Part shown: piece by piece, positions 35,434 to 47,800 of the stretch
How positions within the stretch are numbered: the stretch's first letter is position 1
Layout of the letters: each line of letters starts with the position of its first letter
Source: Siphonodentalium dalli
Lineage: Eukaryota > Mollusca > Scaphopoda > Gadilida > Siphonodentaliidae
Length of the DNA: 64,000 bases
Assembly: GCA_032622095.1 (NCBI GenBank)
Contig: CP136066.1
Location: forward strand, 98,105,319-98,169,318
Direction: 5' to 3'
Made by a program: the position numbers and the translations under genes
The notes under the pieces: model-generated
Database searches by the model: none
Seen by the model: the letters and a program-made list of their open reading frames with translations, nothing else
Told to the model about the DNA's origin: nothing

Positions 35434-37146
35434 GCCAGCAAGAATCGTCAGATCACATCCAATCTTTTTAGAACTACGTCTGTGTTCATACTTAGTATTT
35501 TTTAGGAATATCATCATACGCAAAATGGCGCCATTTTTATCCAGAATACTAGAATCTCCCACGAGTTTGATAAATTCGATTCACAACGAGTCGTATTTTC
35601 AAGCACGGCGTTGGCTGAGACGTTTCACAACCGTTTACGACATTATTGCGCGCTCTGCCTTGCAACAAAACATATAGTCCACTAAATTGCTTCTTTGTTT
35701 GTGTGCCTATTTTCGTTAGTGCAACGAAGCTGGACAATAATTGAACCTTAATGATCAAAGCACTCATGTGTGCAATGTCTGGCATTTGTGTTAAGCGCGG
35801 CTTTTCTAAATAGTATTAATCCGCGTGGTAATTTACTTGGCGCAATGACAAGTATCCAGGGATGCACGCGGCGATTACTCACTAGTGAGAGATAAGAATA
35901 TATCTAATGGATTGTGCAATTTATTGTATGGGCATTGTGTGATTTATATTTATTAATTCATGATTCTAACACATCTGTATTTCGGATATTTGTTTCCAAC
36001 GAAGTAACCAAATTTCGATACACTCAATTATAGAACAATTAAAACAGCATCATACAATACTCAAATTAATTAACAGAAATAGTATTCTACCATTATAAAT
36101 TCGGAAACAAGCATGCACTCCTGCAACGTATGTACCAGCAATAGTTCATGCTATGAAATAGTGATCGGAAAACGGGGGGACGTTTGTCGGATATTCATGT
36201 ATCCACCACGTTGTCCACACCAATCTATGTTATATACCCATGTCAGCATTTAATATGAACCACAAGTACACGCATGTTACCACACCGTTATGCGTATATA
36301 TAGCTAGCGTTGGTGACCGGAATATAAATAAATATGCGCGGATATAAAGTCAACTATTAAGCATGGAGCCAAGCGGTCAACTGAAGACTGGAACAAAATT
36401 GTCCTTCGATCATTTAATTCCTATCTCAATCTTGCGAATCTATATTATGAGTTCGTCTTTGGTCCGATAATTCTAAAGTTTCGGTCCATTGCAGATGGGT
36501 GTCGTTCGACGTGTTGTGATGTAGCAAAAGTGAACAACTATAATCGATATTGTCGGTCGCAAACCAACCACGGAACTATTCATCTAATACAACTTTAAAA
36601 AGAGGACATACAGCGAGTCCCCATTGTATAACGGAATTTACAAAAATACTCCCCATCTAGACAACAACCAACAGTCTTGACTTTTGAAAACTTTCAGTTT
36701 GATGTTGGTATTTTATATTATGTAATAATTTGTTCAAAAGGAACGGCTTTTAAAAGTTATATATTTAGGTTTTAAGTCTGAGTCGGTGAGCTCGTGGTCT
36801 GTTTGCATTGTGAATCTCTGGTTTCTCACAGGCCTTGATGTTTGACATGAATGACCTAATTTATACACGAAATTTCTATAGGACCCACTCTGTCGATGAA
36901 CCCTTGTGTGTGTCTGGAGTGTAATATATCATCACACCACGATATAAGGCCTATGTTAATATTACTTGATGGGAATACGCATCTATGAAGTAATTTTTTT
37001 GGATTAAAAAGACACAGATATATCCTAGATTATGCGTGTGTTTTAGCTGTGGTTCGTTAATTATGCTATCGTATGGTCATATTATTTGTTCATATATATT
37101 TATATATATGAATTTACATGGAAGATAATAATTATATAGAAGATCT
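35434..37146. other. No gene recognised
   Basis: AT-rich sequence. A half-copy of the next hairpin's arm (gcgagtccccattgtataac) lies at about 36613-36650. Frames at 35320-35785 (minus) lack domains. Confidence 0.45.
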
Positions 37147-37282
37147 ACGACGAGTCCCCAGTTTATAGCGGAATTTACAAAACGAGTCCTTTAAATTAGG
37201 TCTGGACCGAGCCTTTGGTGAGATCCAGTCGTAATTTACTGGATGAGTTTTGTAAATTTCGTTATAAACTGGGGACGAGTAG
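37147..37282. repeat. Hairpin repeat, 136 bp
   Basis: The arms gacgagtccccagtttatag and ctataaactggggacgag-type sequence are inverted, with an inner pair aatttacaaaacgagtcc / gatgagttttgtaaattt. A solo arm occurs at about 36613. Confidence 0.75.
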
Positions 37283-38387
37283 TAGATTATATTTATTACA
37301 TGATCTAAAACCTCGATAAAACATACTTAAATCAACAAATGGGACGTGGAACTAACATCGGCTTATACAAGGCCTGCGATGAGGTTCCTCGTATCTATGC
37401 GTTGTTTGCCGCATAAGGAAATAGCCCCAGGTCAATACATACATAAAGATTTAATGTGGTGAAATATATTTTCAAACTCTTCATTCATTTGAGTTATTTT
37501 GGGGAAAAAATCACAAACACTGCCGAAGTCAAGGGTCACGTTTACTCAACAATAAAACATTTTGGCACACCTGCCACGGGTTTATTGACAGGAATAATGG
37601 TGTGTTCATGTAATACAAATATATCCCCACACGAAGGTGCTGGTTCACTGCCCACAGGTCATCATAAATATCTGTATGAATATTCAACTAACCTGCAAGC
37701 TGACAATCCCTACAAATGAACACATTTTAATCTGTATTAAATACTAGTTTATATATATATTAGAACATAACTTGAAATCAATATTGAAGAATCAATTATA
37801 CGGAAAGCGATCATACCATGTTTATTAGCAAACCACCAGTAACAGAACTGATGAATATATAGACACACAAAACCACCCTTAATAGAACTGATGAATATAT
37901 AGACACATGCATACAACAGAGGCTATGATATAGGTCGTAGACCAGTCGTTGAGGCCGAGGATTCAAAAGTCAGCCTCATGCAATGGCCATCTAAAATCCA
38001 GTAGAACCAAAATATGATCGTGTATACATTGCCCAAATGTTCATTCATGCTAAACGAAACAAGTGGAAATAGTATCCCTCGCAAAAGTGACTTTCCACTG
38101 AGGTTTATTTATTTTCTGACATTGATCAATTCGGAATAATGTCTGCAAACGGTATATGATTAATAAAATCTGCGTTCAGAGTAACACATATTGAAATCAG
38201 TTCATCTTTGTTTGAGTTATTCAGCGAAAAGACACTTTGTTACCAAGCTAAAACATACTGAATAAATGTTATAATTCACTCCAAGAAATCAATTTAACCC
38301 AATGATTATTCGAAGGTTCCTCACTGTTTTTCAGTGTGTATACATCTGTGCATGAATTTTCATTGTTCTTCGTTGTATCGATTTCAG
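37283..38387. other. No gene recognised; short direct repeat
   Basis: A roughly 40-bp direct repeat, agaactgatgaatatataga with flanks, occurs at about 37845 and 37882. The end of this stretch is a polypyrimidine tract leading to the splice acceptor at 38386-38387. Confidence 0.5.
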
Positions 38388-38602
38388 GTTATATAGCACC
38401 CACGCAACACTGGGACGGCTACTATGTCGAGGGCGGGAATCAAGAGACAGAGGTTTGGGACATCAGTTTCAACTCAGATGGCACCATTGAGGGAACAGGC
38501 ATTGAAGATTACTGTGACATTATCGTATCGGGATTCTGGAACCGAAACCCGGTGGTCGAGTTCGTCTTAGTCTGCACTGGAACAAGAAATTCAATTAATT
38601 GA
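38388..38602 (+). CDS. Exon fragment of an unrecognised beta-rich domain protein
   Basis: After a consensus acceptor (ttcgttgtatcgatttcag) the frame reads (G)YIAPTQHWDGYYVEGG, then VWDISFNSDGTIEGTGIED and a Gly-rich, beta-strand-like tail to a TGA. The pattern W-x-G-Y-Y, F-x-x-D-G-x-I-x-G-x-G-x-[D/E]-D, then x-x-x-x-G resembles small beta-barrel domains in many invertebrate predicted proteins, but I cannot name the family. Alternating hydrophobic residues and codon choice look genuinely coding. The domain seems cut short. A G13 run begins about 40 bp later and a 480-bp element sits at 38755. It may be a truncated or terminal exon. No partner exon was found upstream. Confidence 0.45.
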
Positions 38603-38642
38603 GGAAAAACACCCACTGTCCTGAGTGGTATTGATAAGCTAT

Positions 38643-38655
38643 GGGGGGGGGGGGG
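38643..38655 (+). repeat. Poly(G) run of 13
   Basis: A 13-G homopolymer just downstream of the exon fragment. Confidence 0.9.
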
Positions 38656-38750
38656 TCTATCACTTCGCATGCAAAATAACATGTATGACACCAACAGCTT
38701 GAATGTGAGAATAACCCACCATATATGGTAGATATTCAACCAGGATGTGC

Positions 38751-39238
38751 TTAAAGGTACTCAATACGATAAAACTCCTCTCAATTACTATTTCAATGGC
38801 TTCGGGGGTCAAAAATATTTGATTCGAGTCGAGGAAGTCACCCATCAAAGCTCAGATTTGTTAGATATCAATTTTAGAAATCTGTTATTTTTCATTATCG
38901 GGAATACTTTCTGACCCAGATCTCAGGCAAAATTGCGTTTTTATTACCACTTGATTATAGAGTTATCCATCCTTGTCTGTTTGAATTGAGTTTCGGTGTA
39001 CAAATCTCGAGCAGGTTACCAAATTGACGTCAGTTATTAGTACTCATCTCGAGCAATTAACAAATTTCAAAAATCAATATCTAATAACTCTGAGCTTTGT
39101 TTGATGGGTTCCTCGACTCGAATCAAATATTTTTTACCCCCAAAGCCAAAGAAATAGTAATATAGGACCCTCAGATCGGATTGTTGTTGTTGGAATCTGT
39201 TGAGATGGGGACCCTCTGTTCGGATTGAGTATCTTTAA
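38751..39238. mobile_element. TTAA-flanked MITE, 480 bp (copy 2)
   Basis: The element 38755-39234 is the same length as 30506-30985 and nearly identical through most of it. Ends are TTAA|AGGTACTCAATACGA and tcggattgagtatct|TTAA. The high similarity implies recent movement. Confidence 0.9.
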
Positions 39239-39496
39239 GTTTCTCAACTGATGACTGATGTACATATACAATACACACAAATAGTAATAACAAGTAACGT
39301 TGTGATTTTGAAACTAACCATGCTAGAATATTGACGGTAAGGTAGTATTAACTACTATGAAGACCATTAATAATAGTACTATTCTTTTATAATATATGTG
39401 GGCATGATGTATGGAAATATTAAAGGACAAACCAATAGTTACAATACAATTATAACCTTTTTATAATTAAGCGCAAGAAGAGCTAATTGTGCTTAA

Positions 39497-39861
39497 AAGA
39501 TATCGATTTTAGAAATCTTTTATTTTTCATTATCGGGAATTCTTTCTGGCCCAGAAGAGAGTCACACTTTCGTTATTATTACCACTTGATTATAGAGTTA
39601 TCCATCCTTGTCTGTTTGAATAGAGTTTTGGCGTAAAATCTCGAGCAAGTTACCAAATTGACGGCAGTTATTAGTACCCATCTCGAGAAATTAACAAATT
39701 TCAAAAATCAATATCTTATAACTCTGAGCTTTGTTTGATGGGTTCCTCGACTCGAATCAAATATTTTTTAACCCCAAAGCCAAAGAAATAGTAATATAGG
39801 ACCCTCTGGTCGGATTGTTGTTGTTGGAATCTGTTGAGATGGGGACCCTCTTTTCGGATTG
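39497..39861. mobile_element. Truncated copy of the 480-bp TTAA element
   Basis: It lacks about the first 115 bp of copies 1 and 2, starting at atatcgattttagaaatc and ending ttttcggattg without a right TTAA. It is embedded in aagcgcaa..aag repeat sequence like that at 23978-24207, visible on both sides. Confidence 0.8.
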
Positions 39862-40287
39862 GGCTGAAGCGTAATTAGAGATTCCTTAAGTTATTGCGGT
39901 TAATCGAAATTATCTATTAAATGTCAATTTTGATTCCCATAGAGATCATCAATGATGTCTATGCTCAGGGGCGACGTGTCAATCTTCGCTATTGGGGTTC
40001 CAATTGTTGGCTCATTAAATATGCACATATGCTTAAGATACAGTCGCGCACGAAGCGAGCTCCCGTAAGTCGGGTTTTGGATCCCATGCAGTTAATGAAA
40101 ATATTATTGAAATAATCGGTTTCCTCCAATAAACAACCATATATTCAATATACATGTTTTGGAGAAGAATTAGGCAGTCCATATTGGACGCCATCATGGA
40201 ATTTATTTTTGTTTGTTTAATTTTCACACATATTTATTAGTTATGTGGATGGAGTTCTCATTAAACCTAACATCCTTAAATTGGTTA

Positions 40288-40765
40288 CAGTAATGCCCAA
40301 AGTAATTGACCACTTAATCATATCAGAATTATTGGTAATTTTTCAGGATTTAAAATCCTGAAAAATTACCCATTATTCTGCTGTGGTTAAGTGGTCAATT
40401 ACTTTGTACATTACTGTATGAGGATTGAGTTATCATTACACCTCAAATCCTTATATTGGTTACAGTAATGCCCAAAGTAGTTGACCACTTAACCACAGCA
40501 GAATTATGGGTATTTTTTCAGCATTTAAAATCCTGACAAATTACCAATAATTATGTTGCGGTTAAGTGGTCAATTACTTTGGACATTACTGTATGAGAAT
40601 TGAGTTATCATTACACCTCAAATCCTTATATTGGTTACAGTAATGCCCAAAGTAATTGACCACTTAACCACAGCAGAATTATGGGTAATTTTCAGGATTT
40701 AAAATCATGAAAAAATACCCATTATTTTGCTGTGGTTAAGTGATCAATTACTTTGGACATTACTG
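40288..40765. mobile_element. Three Tc1/mariner-type MITEs in a 175-bp tandem array
   Basis: Elements at 40288-40416, 40463-40591 and 40638-40765 are 128-129 bp hairpins with TA-flanked CAGTAATGCCC and ...ATTACTG ends. The spacers (gagttatcattacacctcaa, tccttatattggtta) are also repeated, so the whole 175-bp unit was duplicated after insertion. Paired arm words are ccacagcagaattatgggta and ttacccattattctgctgtgg. Confidence 0.88.
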
Positions 40766-41841
40766 TATGTAGATGGAGTTAAACCTCACATCAGTGTGTT
40801 GTGGATTTGGACCTTGACTTGGGACCTTTTGTTTTTAACGCGACAAATGCGCGTACACCTTATACACAAATTTCTTTATATATGTAACCAGAGTTTTTCT
40901 TGGATAAGATGAGTTTGAAGCCTGCTTACATTTCAAAATGTTGTCAGTTTTATATTGTCTGCAGCGGAACTCAACGCGTTGAAGCAAAAGTTACAAAAGA
41001 TAAAATGTGTACGTAACGAGACTATAATACAACTGAAAAAATAAATTGAGGGAGGGGTGGGCGATACAGGGAACTAAGGGTTGAACCGATATAAATTTGT
41101 AGAGCGATAACGACCAATGTTGACATATTATGCATCTGAACTCTACTGTTGCAACAAGGCTATAAAATAGGGTGGTGTCAGAATCTTAGTCATCTCTATA
41201 TAGTGCCAGAATAGTCATTTATGGACTTCTATAAGAAAAGATGTTGGGTTGGTTATATGGACTCGGAGAAAAAGTGGTTTGTACCGATGAACTGACATAA
41301 ATTAGTGGAGCGATGTTGCATCGCGACTGTACTAAAGCAGCAATGATATAAAATTGGGGGGGGGGGGGGGTATGAAATTATCTATCTCTATAGATGGCAC
41401 CAGGATTATATAGAAAGGAATAGCAATTGATATACGGTATACTATAGTAATACCACAGACATATAAGTACAAGTATCACGTGATAAAATATTACGTAACG
41501 TGACTATACCGATGAAAGAAAGAAATAAATTGGACCGGGATTAGAGGTTGGGTTGGTTATATGTGGATAATTGGATATGGAATTCATACCGATGAAACGA
41601 TACAAATTAGTGGAGCGATAAAGACCAATGTTGACACTTAGTCAGGCTACGCGGTAGAAAATAGGGGTTGATACGATAGACCAAAATAAATTTGTCGGGT
41701 GATAATGACCAATGTTGACCTATAAATTAACGCGACTATACTGTCGCATAATTATCAGGTGTAACCAGTCAAATATGGACTCTAGTGACCTATATAGAAC
41801 AGCTCAGAAAACATTCGCAGGGCCCTAAAATTTATTTAACG
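40766..41841. repeat. Degenerate local repeats around AGAGCGATAACGACCAATG
   Basis: Words such as ataaatt.gt.gagcgataa.gaccaatgttgac and gttgg.ttggttatatg.a occur several times (about 41090, 41230, 41300, 41550, 41610 and 41690), with a G15 run at 41356-41370. No coding frame was recognised. Confidence 0.5.
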
Positions 41842-42190
41842 ATGCATTTGCCATTAAAATCGATTTATGTCGATAAAACTGTCATTTTTCAAAATTTTAA
41901 GCTGAGACTTGGAGTGTGTGTGTGGGATAGCTACATATTCCTAAAATGACAGAGTACAGCACGTAATTATGTTTTAGATGGAAGAAATTAATTTTTTTCA
42001 ATGATAAAATTTAACATAGAATTTACCATTAAAATCTATTTATGTCGATAAAACTGTCATTTTTCAAAATTTTAGGCTGAGACTTGGTGTATGTGCGTGG
42101 GATACATATATGTTCCTAAAATGACAGAGTCCAGTGCGTAATTATGTTTTAGATGGAATAAATTGAATTTGTTTTCGATAATAAATTTGC
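41842..42190. repeat. Tandem duplication of about 170 bp
   Basis: Two units share attaaaatc.atttatgtcg, ataaaactgtcatttttc and taattatgttttagatgga. They differ by scattered substitutions. Confidence 0.8.
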
Positions 42191-43445
42191 ACGTGGACGG
42201 GTCATCCAGTGCCGAGTGCGCTCAATTTGTAAACAAAGATTTGTCAATAGTCGTTTTGGTCAAACTATCCCTTTTTAGACCGGGAAAGCGGATCCGAATA
42301 GTAGCTAAGATGTATTTAGATAGAATTATCAAAAGGATTTGACCGATTAGTGTACATTTTAAGAGAATAGAGTGGATAAATATTGGTGAGATTTTCACAA
42401 AAACACTCCGATTCGGCAATGACTGTACTTGCAGACGAGCGCTCGTTAATTTTCATGCCAAGAAATGCAGGCGTCAAACTCATCTTTTTGGAAGGTTAAT
42501 CCGATATACACATATTGAAATAATCCTTCCAGAACACCTTCCAAGATATAGAAGAATATTTTAATAGATTAGGACGCCAAAACAGTCGTGATGAAAGAAT
42601 TAAAATGCACATCGCCTCCGCTTCGATTATCACCGCGGAGACCGCTATCGGCAATTGGAATTCTAATGACGTCATTTGCGTTGCTTACCAACCTTAACCC
42701 TTTCCGCTCTCAACGACATTTCAATTGGTTAAAATTAAAAAGTTCTCAAGTTCTAGCTCAACCTGAATCTAGTTACTCAATTGGTAGAAATACCTTAGCA
42801 GTAATTCTTAGTTTTATAAGTTATAACTCTAATTTCATTAATGATACGAGCTCAACATCATAATATGTCACTGTTTATGGCGGTGTTATCCAAAATTGTG
42901 CTTTGATAATGATTATAATTTTATTTTGCGATCAAACGTCAGTGCAGCTCAGCAGAAACGCATAGGCACTAGTTCAATTCAGCAGAAACGCACGAGTCCT
43001 ACGATTATAGTACACCCACTGGACGCGCTTCGCGCGTCGGGCAGTGGGTGAAAAAATGACGGCGAGACAACCCACGGTGAAATGATCATTGCCGTCACAA
43101 TGGCGACGATGACAGGATGGTGGTGTGAAGATCCAGCATGCAAACATAACGTGCAAACAATGTCATTGAAAACAGATTATTAAAAACTAATGTGAAAACA
43201 GTTTGTTTGAATTAAACACTAAAGCTGTACTGTGACTCTGTTTTGTTTATAAATATGTGTAGTTGAAGTTTCTCTAACGATAGTCTTTTAATATACAATG
43301 CGTTAACGTGCATTACATACAATGTGTCAAATACATTACGTACAATGTGTTACGACAAAACCCATCCGAACTGCTATGCAAAATATTTGACCAAAAACAG
43401 AAAAAAACAACTCTTTTCAATATCTCAGAAGAGGTTTATTTAAGA
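42191..43445. other. No gene recognised; hairpin at 43012-43049
   Basis: cacccactggacgcgc / gcgcgtcgggcagtgggtg forms a strong GC-rich hairpin. Two copies of cagcagaaacgca lie just upstream (about 42951 and 42980). A CRE-like tgacgtca is at about 42666. The 91-codon frame at 42588-42863 is unsupported. Confidence 0.5.
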
Positions 43446-43592
43446 AATAAATACAGTGCGCATCGGCGTGTATCGTAGAATTTGACCACAAAGAAACTAA
43501 GTGTGGGACGACGCGAAGCGGAGTCCTACAATCAGTTTATGTGGTCAAATTCTACTATAAACGCCGATGCGCAGTGTATTTATTTCTTTTGT
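43446..43592. repeat. Hairpin repeat with GCGCATCGGCG arms
   Basis: Arms aagaaataaatacagtgcgc... and ...gcgcagtgtatttatttctt fold back, with inner arms agaatttgaccaca / tgtggtcaaattct and a loop around gggacgacgcgaagcgg. A decayed relative is at about 53710-53815 (aggacgaatcgaaccggagt, gtgtatttatttga). Confidence 0.75.
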
Positions 43593-44201
43593 AATTCAAC
43601 TGCAACGTCAAACATGACGTCATTATTGAACGGCGACCCCTTTTCATTGCCTTTTTGTGGCAAACAAATTTCAGTTAACACTTATGTTTGTTCCATCTTA
43701 TATACACTTAAGTATAGTACAGTAGGTAGTCATTATAATATTATGTCTCTTTCTTCGGTCTATAGCATGACATTAACCAATGCCCGTGTGGTTTGACTTC
43801 TGAAAGGTTGAGGCGTTGGCCGCATTTCACTGATTGTACCACGTTTTTTGTGGTACAATTCAGAATATCTAGAATTGTACCACAAAACGACGGTCGTGTC
43901 TCCATGGGAATACATGGTACTGACCAATCCGGACGAGCCTTGTATGTAGGTTTAGGCAAGGTCGTATATTACAATTGTGTGTCAATGCATAGTATTTATT
44001 CCATTTGACAATCGAAGTTACTCTTAGACAGGGTTCACTCTGTCATGAGCCAATGACCACTTTTTTTCCAAAATGGCCAAACACAAAAGAAGGTACTATA
44101 TTTCAAGTAACATTTGTGGGATTAAAGCCGTCTATACACGGTAATTGAAGGTATGGAATACTTGTAACGACCCGCTCGGCGTGCAAGCTCGGATCGTGTA
44201 C
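43593..44201. other. No gene; small hairpin
   Basis: At about 43833-43862 ttgtaccac / gtggtacaa forms a hairpin, with a third ttgtaccac copy about 20 bp further on. Frames of about 70-100 codons here are not supported. Confidence 0.45.
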
Positions 44202-44664
44202 ATATGTGACCCGCCATATCAAATCCAGTCGTAAGTCGGGATTGTTTTACCTTGTGTCAATGCATTCTCGTATATATGCGAGCCGAACATAGGTCGCCTC
44301 GCATATATGAGAATGCATTGGCCTAACAATTTGTTATCATTTTTTTTAAATAAATGTTTCTTACAATTTTTAGGACATAAAATAAAAAAAGATCCATTAC
44401 CCTGCAAGGAGCCCCACACATATATAGAAGCATATAGAAGAGTGTCGTCTGCTCATGTTTGTCTGGGGCTCTGTATGGGTGAAATTATAAAATTGTTAAA
44501 GAATACAAGAAAAAATTATTAAAATTGTAAAACATTGTTAGGCCAATGCATTCTCTTATATATGCGAGGCGACCTATGGTCGACTCGCATATATAAGAGA
44601 ACGCATTGGTACAGGGGAAAAAAATCCCGTCTTACAACTGGATTGGATATGGCGGGTCACATAT
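44202..44664. mobile_element. 463-bp element with two internal hairpins
   Basis: The ends are inverted (atatgtgacccgccatat on the left, atatggcgggtcacatat on the right, continuing through ccagtcgtaagtcggga and its inverse). Just inside each end lies a separate hairpin built on aatgcattct.gtatatatgcgag (44258-44330 and 44538-44614). The loop holds a 71-codon plus-strand frame (44307-44522) of no recognised type. Related relic at about 6765-6800. Confidence 0.8.
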
Positions 44665-44890
44665 AAACTGGCGAGCGTACATGTACGTACTTGTCACACA
44701 TTATTTACAGTATACGAGAAGGTGACATTTTTGGCGAGAACACTTTTTCGAGAAGCAAATCACGTGACTTCGGCAGTGCATGGTCGCGCAAAAGCGCGGA
44801 CTCAGTAACGAACCATCGCGATGAAACGAAAACAAATGTCACTTCACAACTGACGATATGTGATCATGAACAATTGTATTTTGCGTTTTA

Positions 44891-47800
44891 TAATCAGTTA
44901 CTAGGTTCATAGTAGATCAATTCATAATCAGTTATTACGTTCATAGTAGATCAGTTTATTATCAGTTATTATGTTCATAGTAGATCAATTTATAATATGT
45001 TATTAGGTTCATAGTAGATCAGTTTATAATATGTTATTAGGTTCATAGTAGATCAGTTTATAATCAGTTATTATGTTCATAGTAGATCAGTTTATAATCA
45101 GTTATTAGGTTCATAGTAGATCAGTTTATAATCAGTTATTATGTTCATAGTAGATCAATTTATAATATGTTATTAGGTTCATAGTAGATCAGTTTATAAT
45201 CAGTTATTATGTTCATAGTAGATCAGTTTATAATCAGTTATTAGGTTCATAGTAGATCAATTTATAATCAGTTATTAGGTCCATAGTAGATCAGTTTATA
45301 ATCAGTTATTAGGTTCATAGTAGATCAATTTATAATCAGTTATTAGGTTCATAGTAGATCAATTTATAATCAGTTATTAGGTTCATAGTAGATCAATTCA
45401 TAATCAGTTATTCGGTTCATAGTAGATCAGTTCATAATCAGTTATTAGGTTCATAGTAGATCAGTTTATAATCAGTTATTATGTTCATAGTAGATCAGTT
45501 TATAATCAGTTATTACGTTCATAGTAGATCAATTTATAATCATTTATTAGGTTCATAGTAGATCAGTTTATAATCAGTTATTAGGTTCATAGTAGATCAA
45601 TTCATAATCAGTTATTAGGTTCATATTAGATCAATTCATAATCAGTTATTAGGTTCATAGTAGATCAATTCATAATCAGTTATTAGGTTCATAGTAGATC
45701 AATTCATAATCAGTTATTATGTTCATAGTAGATCAATTCATAATCAGTTATTAGGTTCATAGTAGATCAATTCATAATCAGTTATTAGGTTCATAGTAGA
45801 TCAATTTATAATCAGTTATTGGGTTCATAGTAGATCAATTCATAACCGGTTATTAGGTTCAAAGTAGATCATTTCATAATCAGTTATTAGGTTCATGGTA
45901 GATCAATTCATAATCAGTTATTGGGTTCATAGAGGATTAATTTATAATCAGTTATTCGGTTCATAGTAGATAAATTCATAATCAGTTATTAGATTCATAG
46001 TAGATCAATTTATACTCAGTTATTAGGTTCATAGTAGATCAGTTTATAATCAGTTATTAGGTTCATAGTAGATCAATTTATAATCAGTTATTAGGTTCAT
46101 AGTAGATCAGTTTATAATCAGTTACTAGGTTCATAGTAGATCAGTTCATAATCAGTTATTAGGTTCATAGTAGATCAGTTTATAATCAGTTATTATGTTC
46201 ATAGTAGATCAGTTTATAATCAGTTATTAGGTTCATAGTAGATAAGTTTATAATCAGTTATTAGGATCATAGTAGATCAGTTTATAATCAGTTATTAGGT
46301 TCATAGTAGATCAGTTTATAATCAGTTACTAGGTTCATAGTAGATCAGTTTATAATCAGTTATTAGGTTCATAGTAGATCAGTTTATAATCAGTTATTAG
46401 GTTCATAGTAGATCAGTTTATAATCAGTTATTATGTTCATAGTAGATCAATTCATAATCAGTTATTATGTTCATAGTAGATCAATTCATAATCAGTTATT
46501 AGGTTCATAGTAGATCAGTTTATAATCAGTTATTAGGTCCATAGTAGATCAGTTTATAATCAGTTATTAGGTTCATAGTAGATCAGTTTATAATCAGTTA
46601 TTAGGTTCATAGTAGATCAGTTTATTATCAGTTATTAGATTCATAGTAGATCAATTTATAATCAGTTATTATGTTCATAGTAGATCAATTCATAATCAGT
46701 TACTAGGTTCATAGTAGATCAATTTATAATCAGTTATTAGGTTCATAGTAGATCAGTTTATAATCAGTTACTAGGTTCATAGTAGATCAGTTTATAATCA
46801 TTTATTAGGTTCATAGTAGATCAGTTTATAATCAGTTATTAGATTCATAGTAGATCAATTTTTAATCAGTTATTATGTTCATAGTAGATCAATTCATAAT
46901 CAGTTACTAGGTTCATAGTAGATCAATTTATAATCAGTTATTAGGTTCATAGTAGATCAGTTTATTATCAGTTATTAGGTTCATAGTAGATCAGTTCATA
47001 ATCAGTTATTAGGTTCATAGTAGATCAGTTTATAATCAGTTATTAGGTTCATAGTAGATCAGTTTATAATCAGTAATTAGGTTCATAGTAGATCAGTTTA
47101 TAATCATTTATTAGGTTCATAGTAGATCAGTTTATAATCAGTTATTAGGTTCATAGTAGATCAATTCATAATCAGTTATTAGGTTCATATTAGATCAATT
47201 CATAATCAGTTATTAGGTTCATAGTAGATCAATTCATAATCAGTTATTAGGTTCATAGTAGATCAATTCATAATCAGTTATTATGTTCATAGTAGATCAA
47301 TTCATAATCAGTTATTAGGTTCATAGTAGATCAATTCATAATCAGTTATTAGGTTCATAGTAGATCAATTTATAATCAGTTATTGGGTTCATAGTAGATC
47401 AATTCATAACCGGTTATTATGTTCAAAGTAGATCATTTCATAATCAGTTATTAGGTTCATGGTAGATCAATTCATAATCAGTTATTGGGTTCATAGAGGA
47501 TTAATTTATAATCAGTTATTCGGTTCATAGTAGATAAATTCATAATCAGTTATTAGATTCATAGTAGATCAATTTATAATCAGTTATTATGTTCATAGTA
47601 GATCAATTCATAATCAGTTACTAGGTTCATAGTAGATCAATTTATAATCAGTTATTAGGTTTATAGTAGATCAATTCATAATAAGTTATTAGGTTCATAG
47701 GAGATAAATTCATAATCAGTTAGTAGGTTCATAGTAGATCAATTCATAATCATATATAAGGTTCATAGTAGATCAGTTCATAATCAGTTATTAGATTCAT

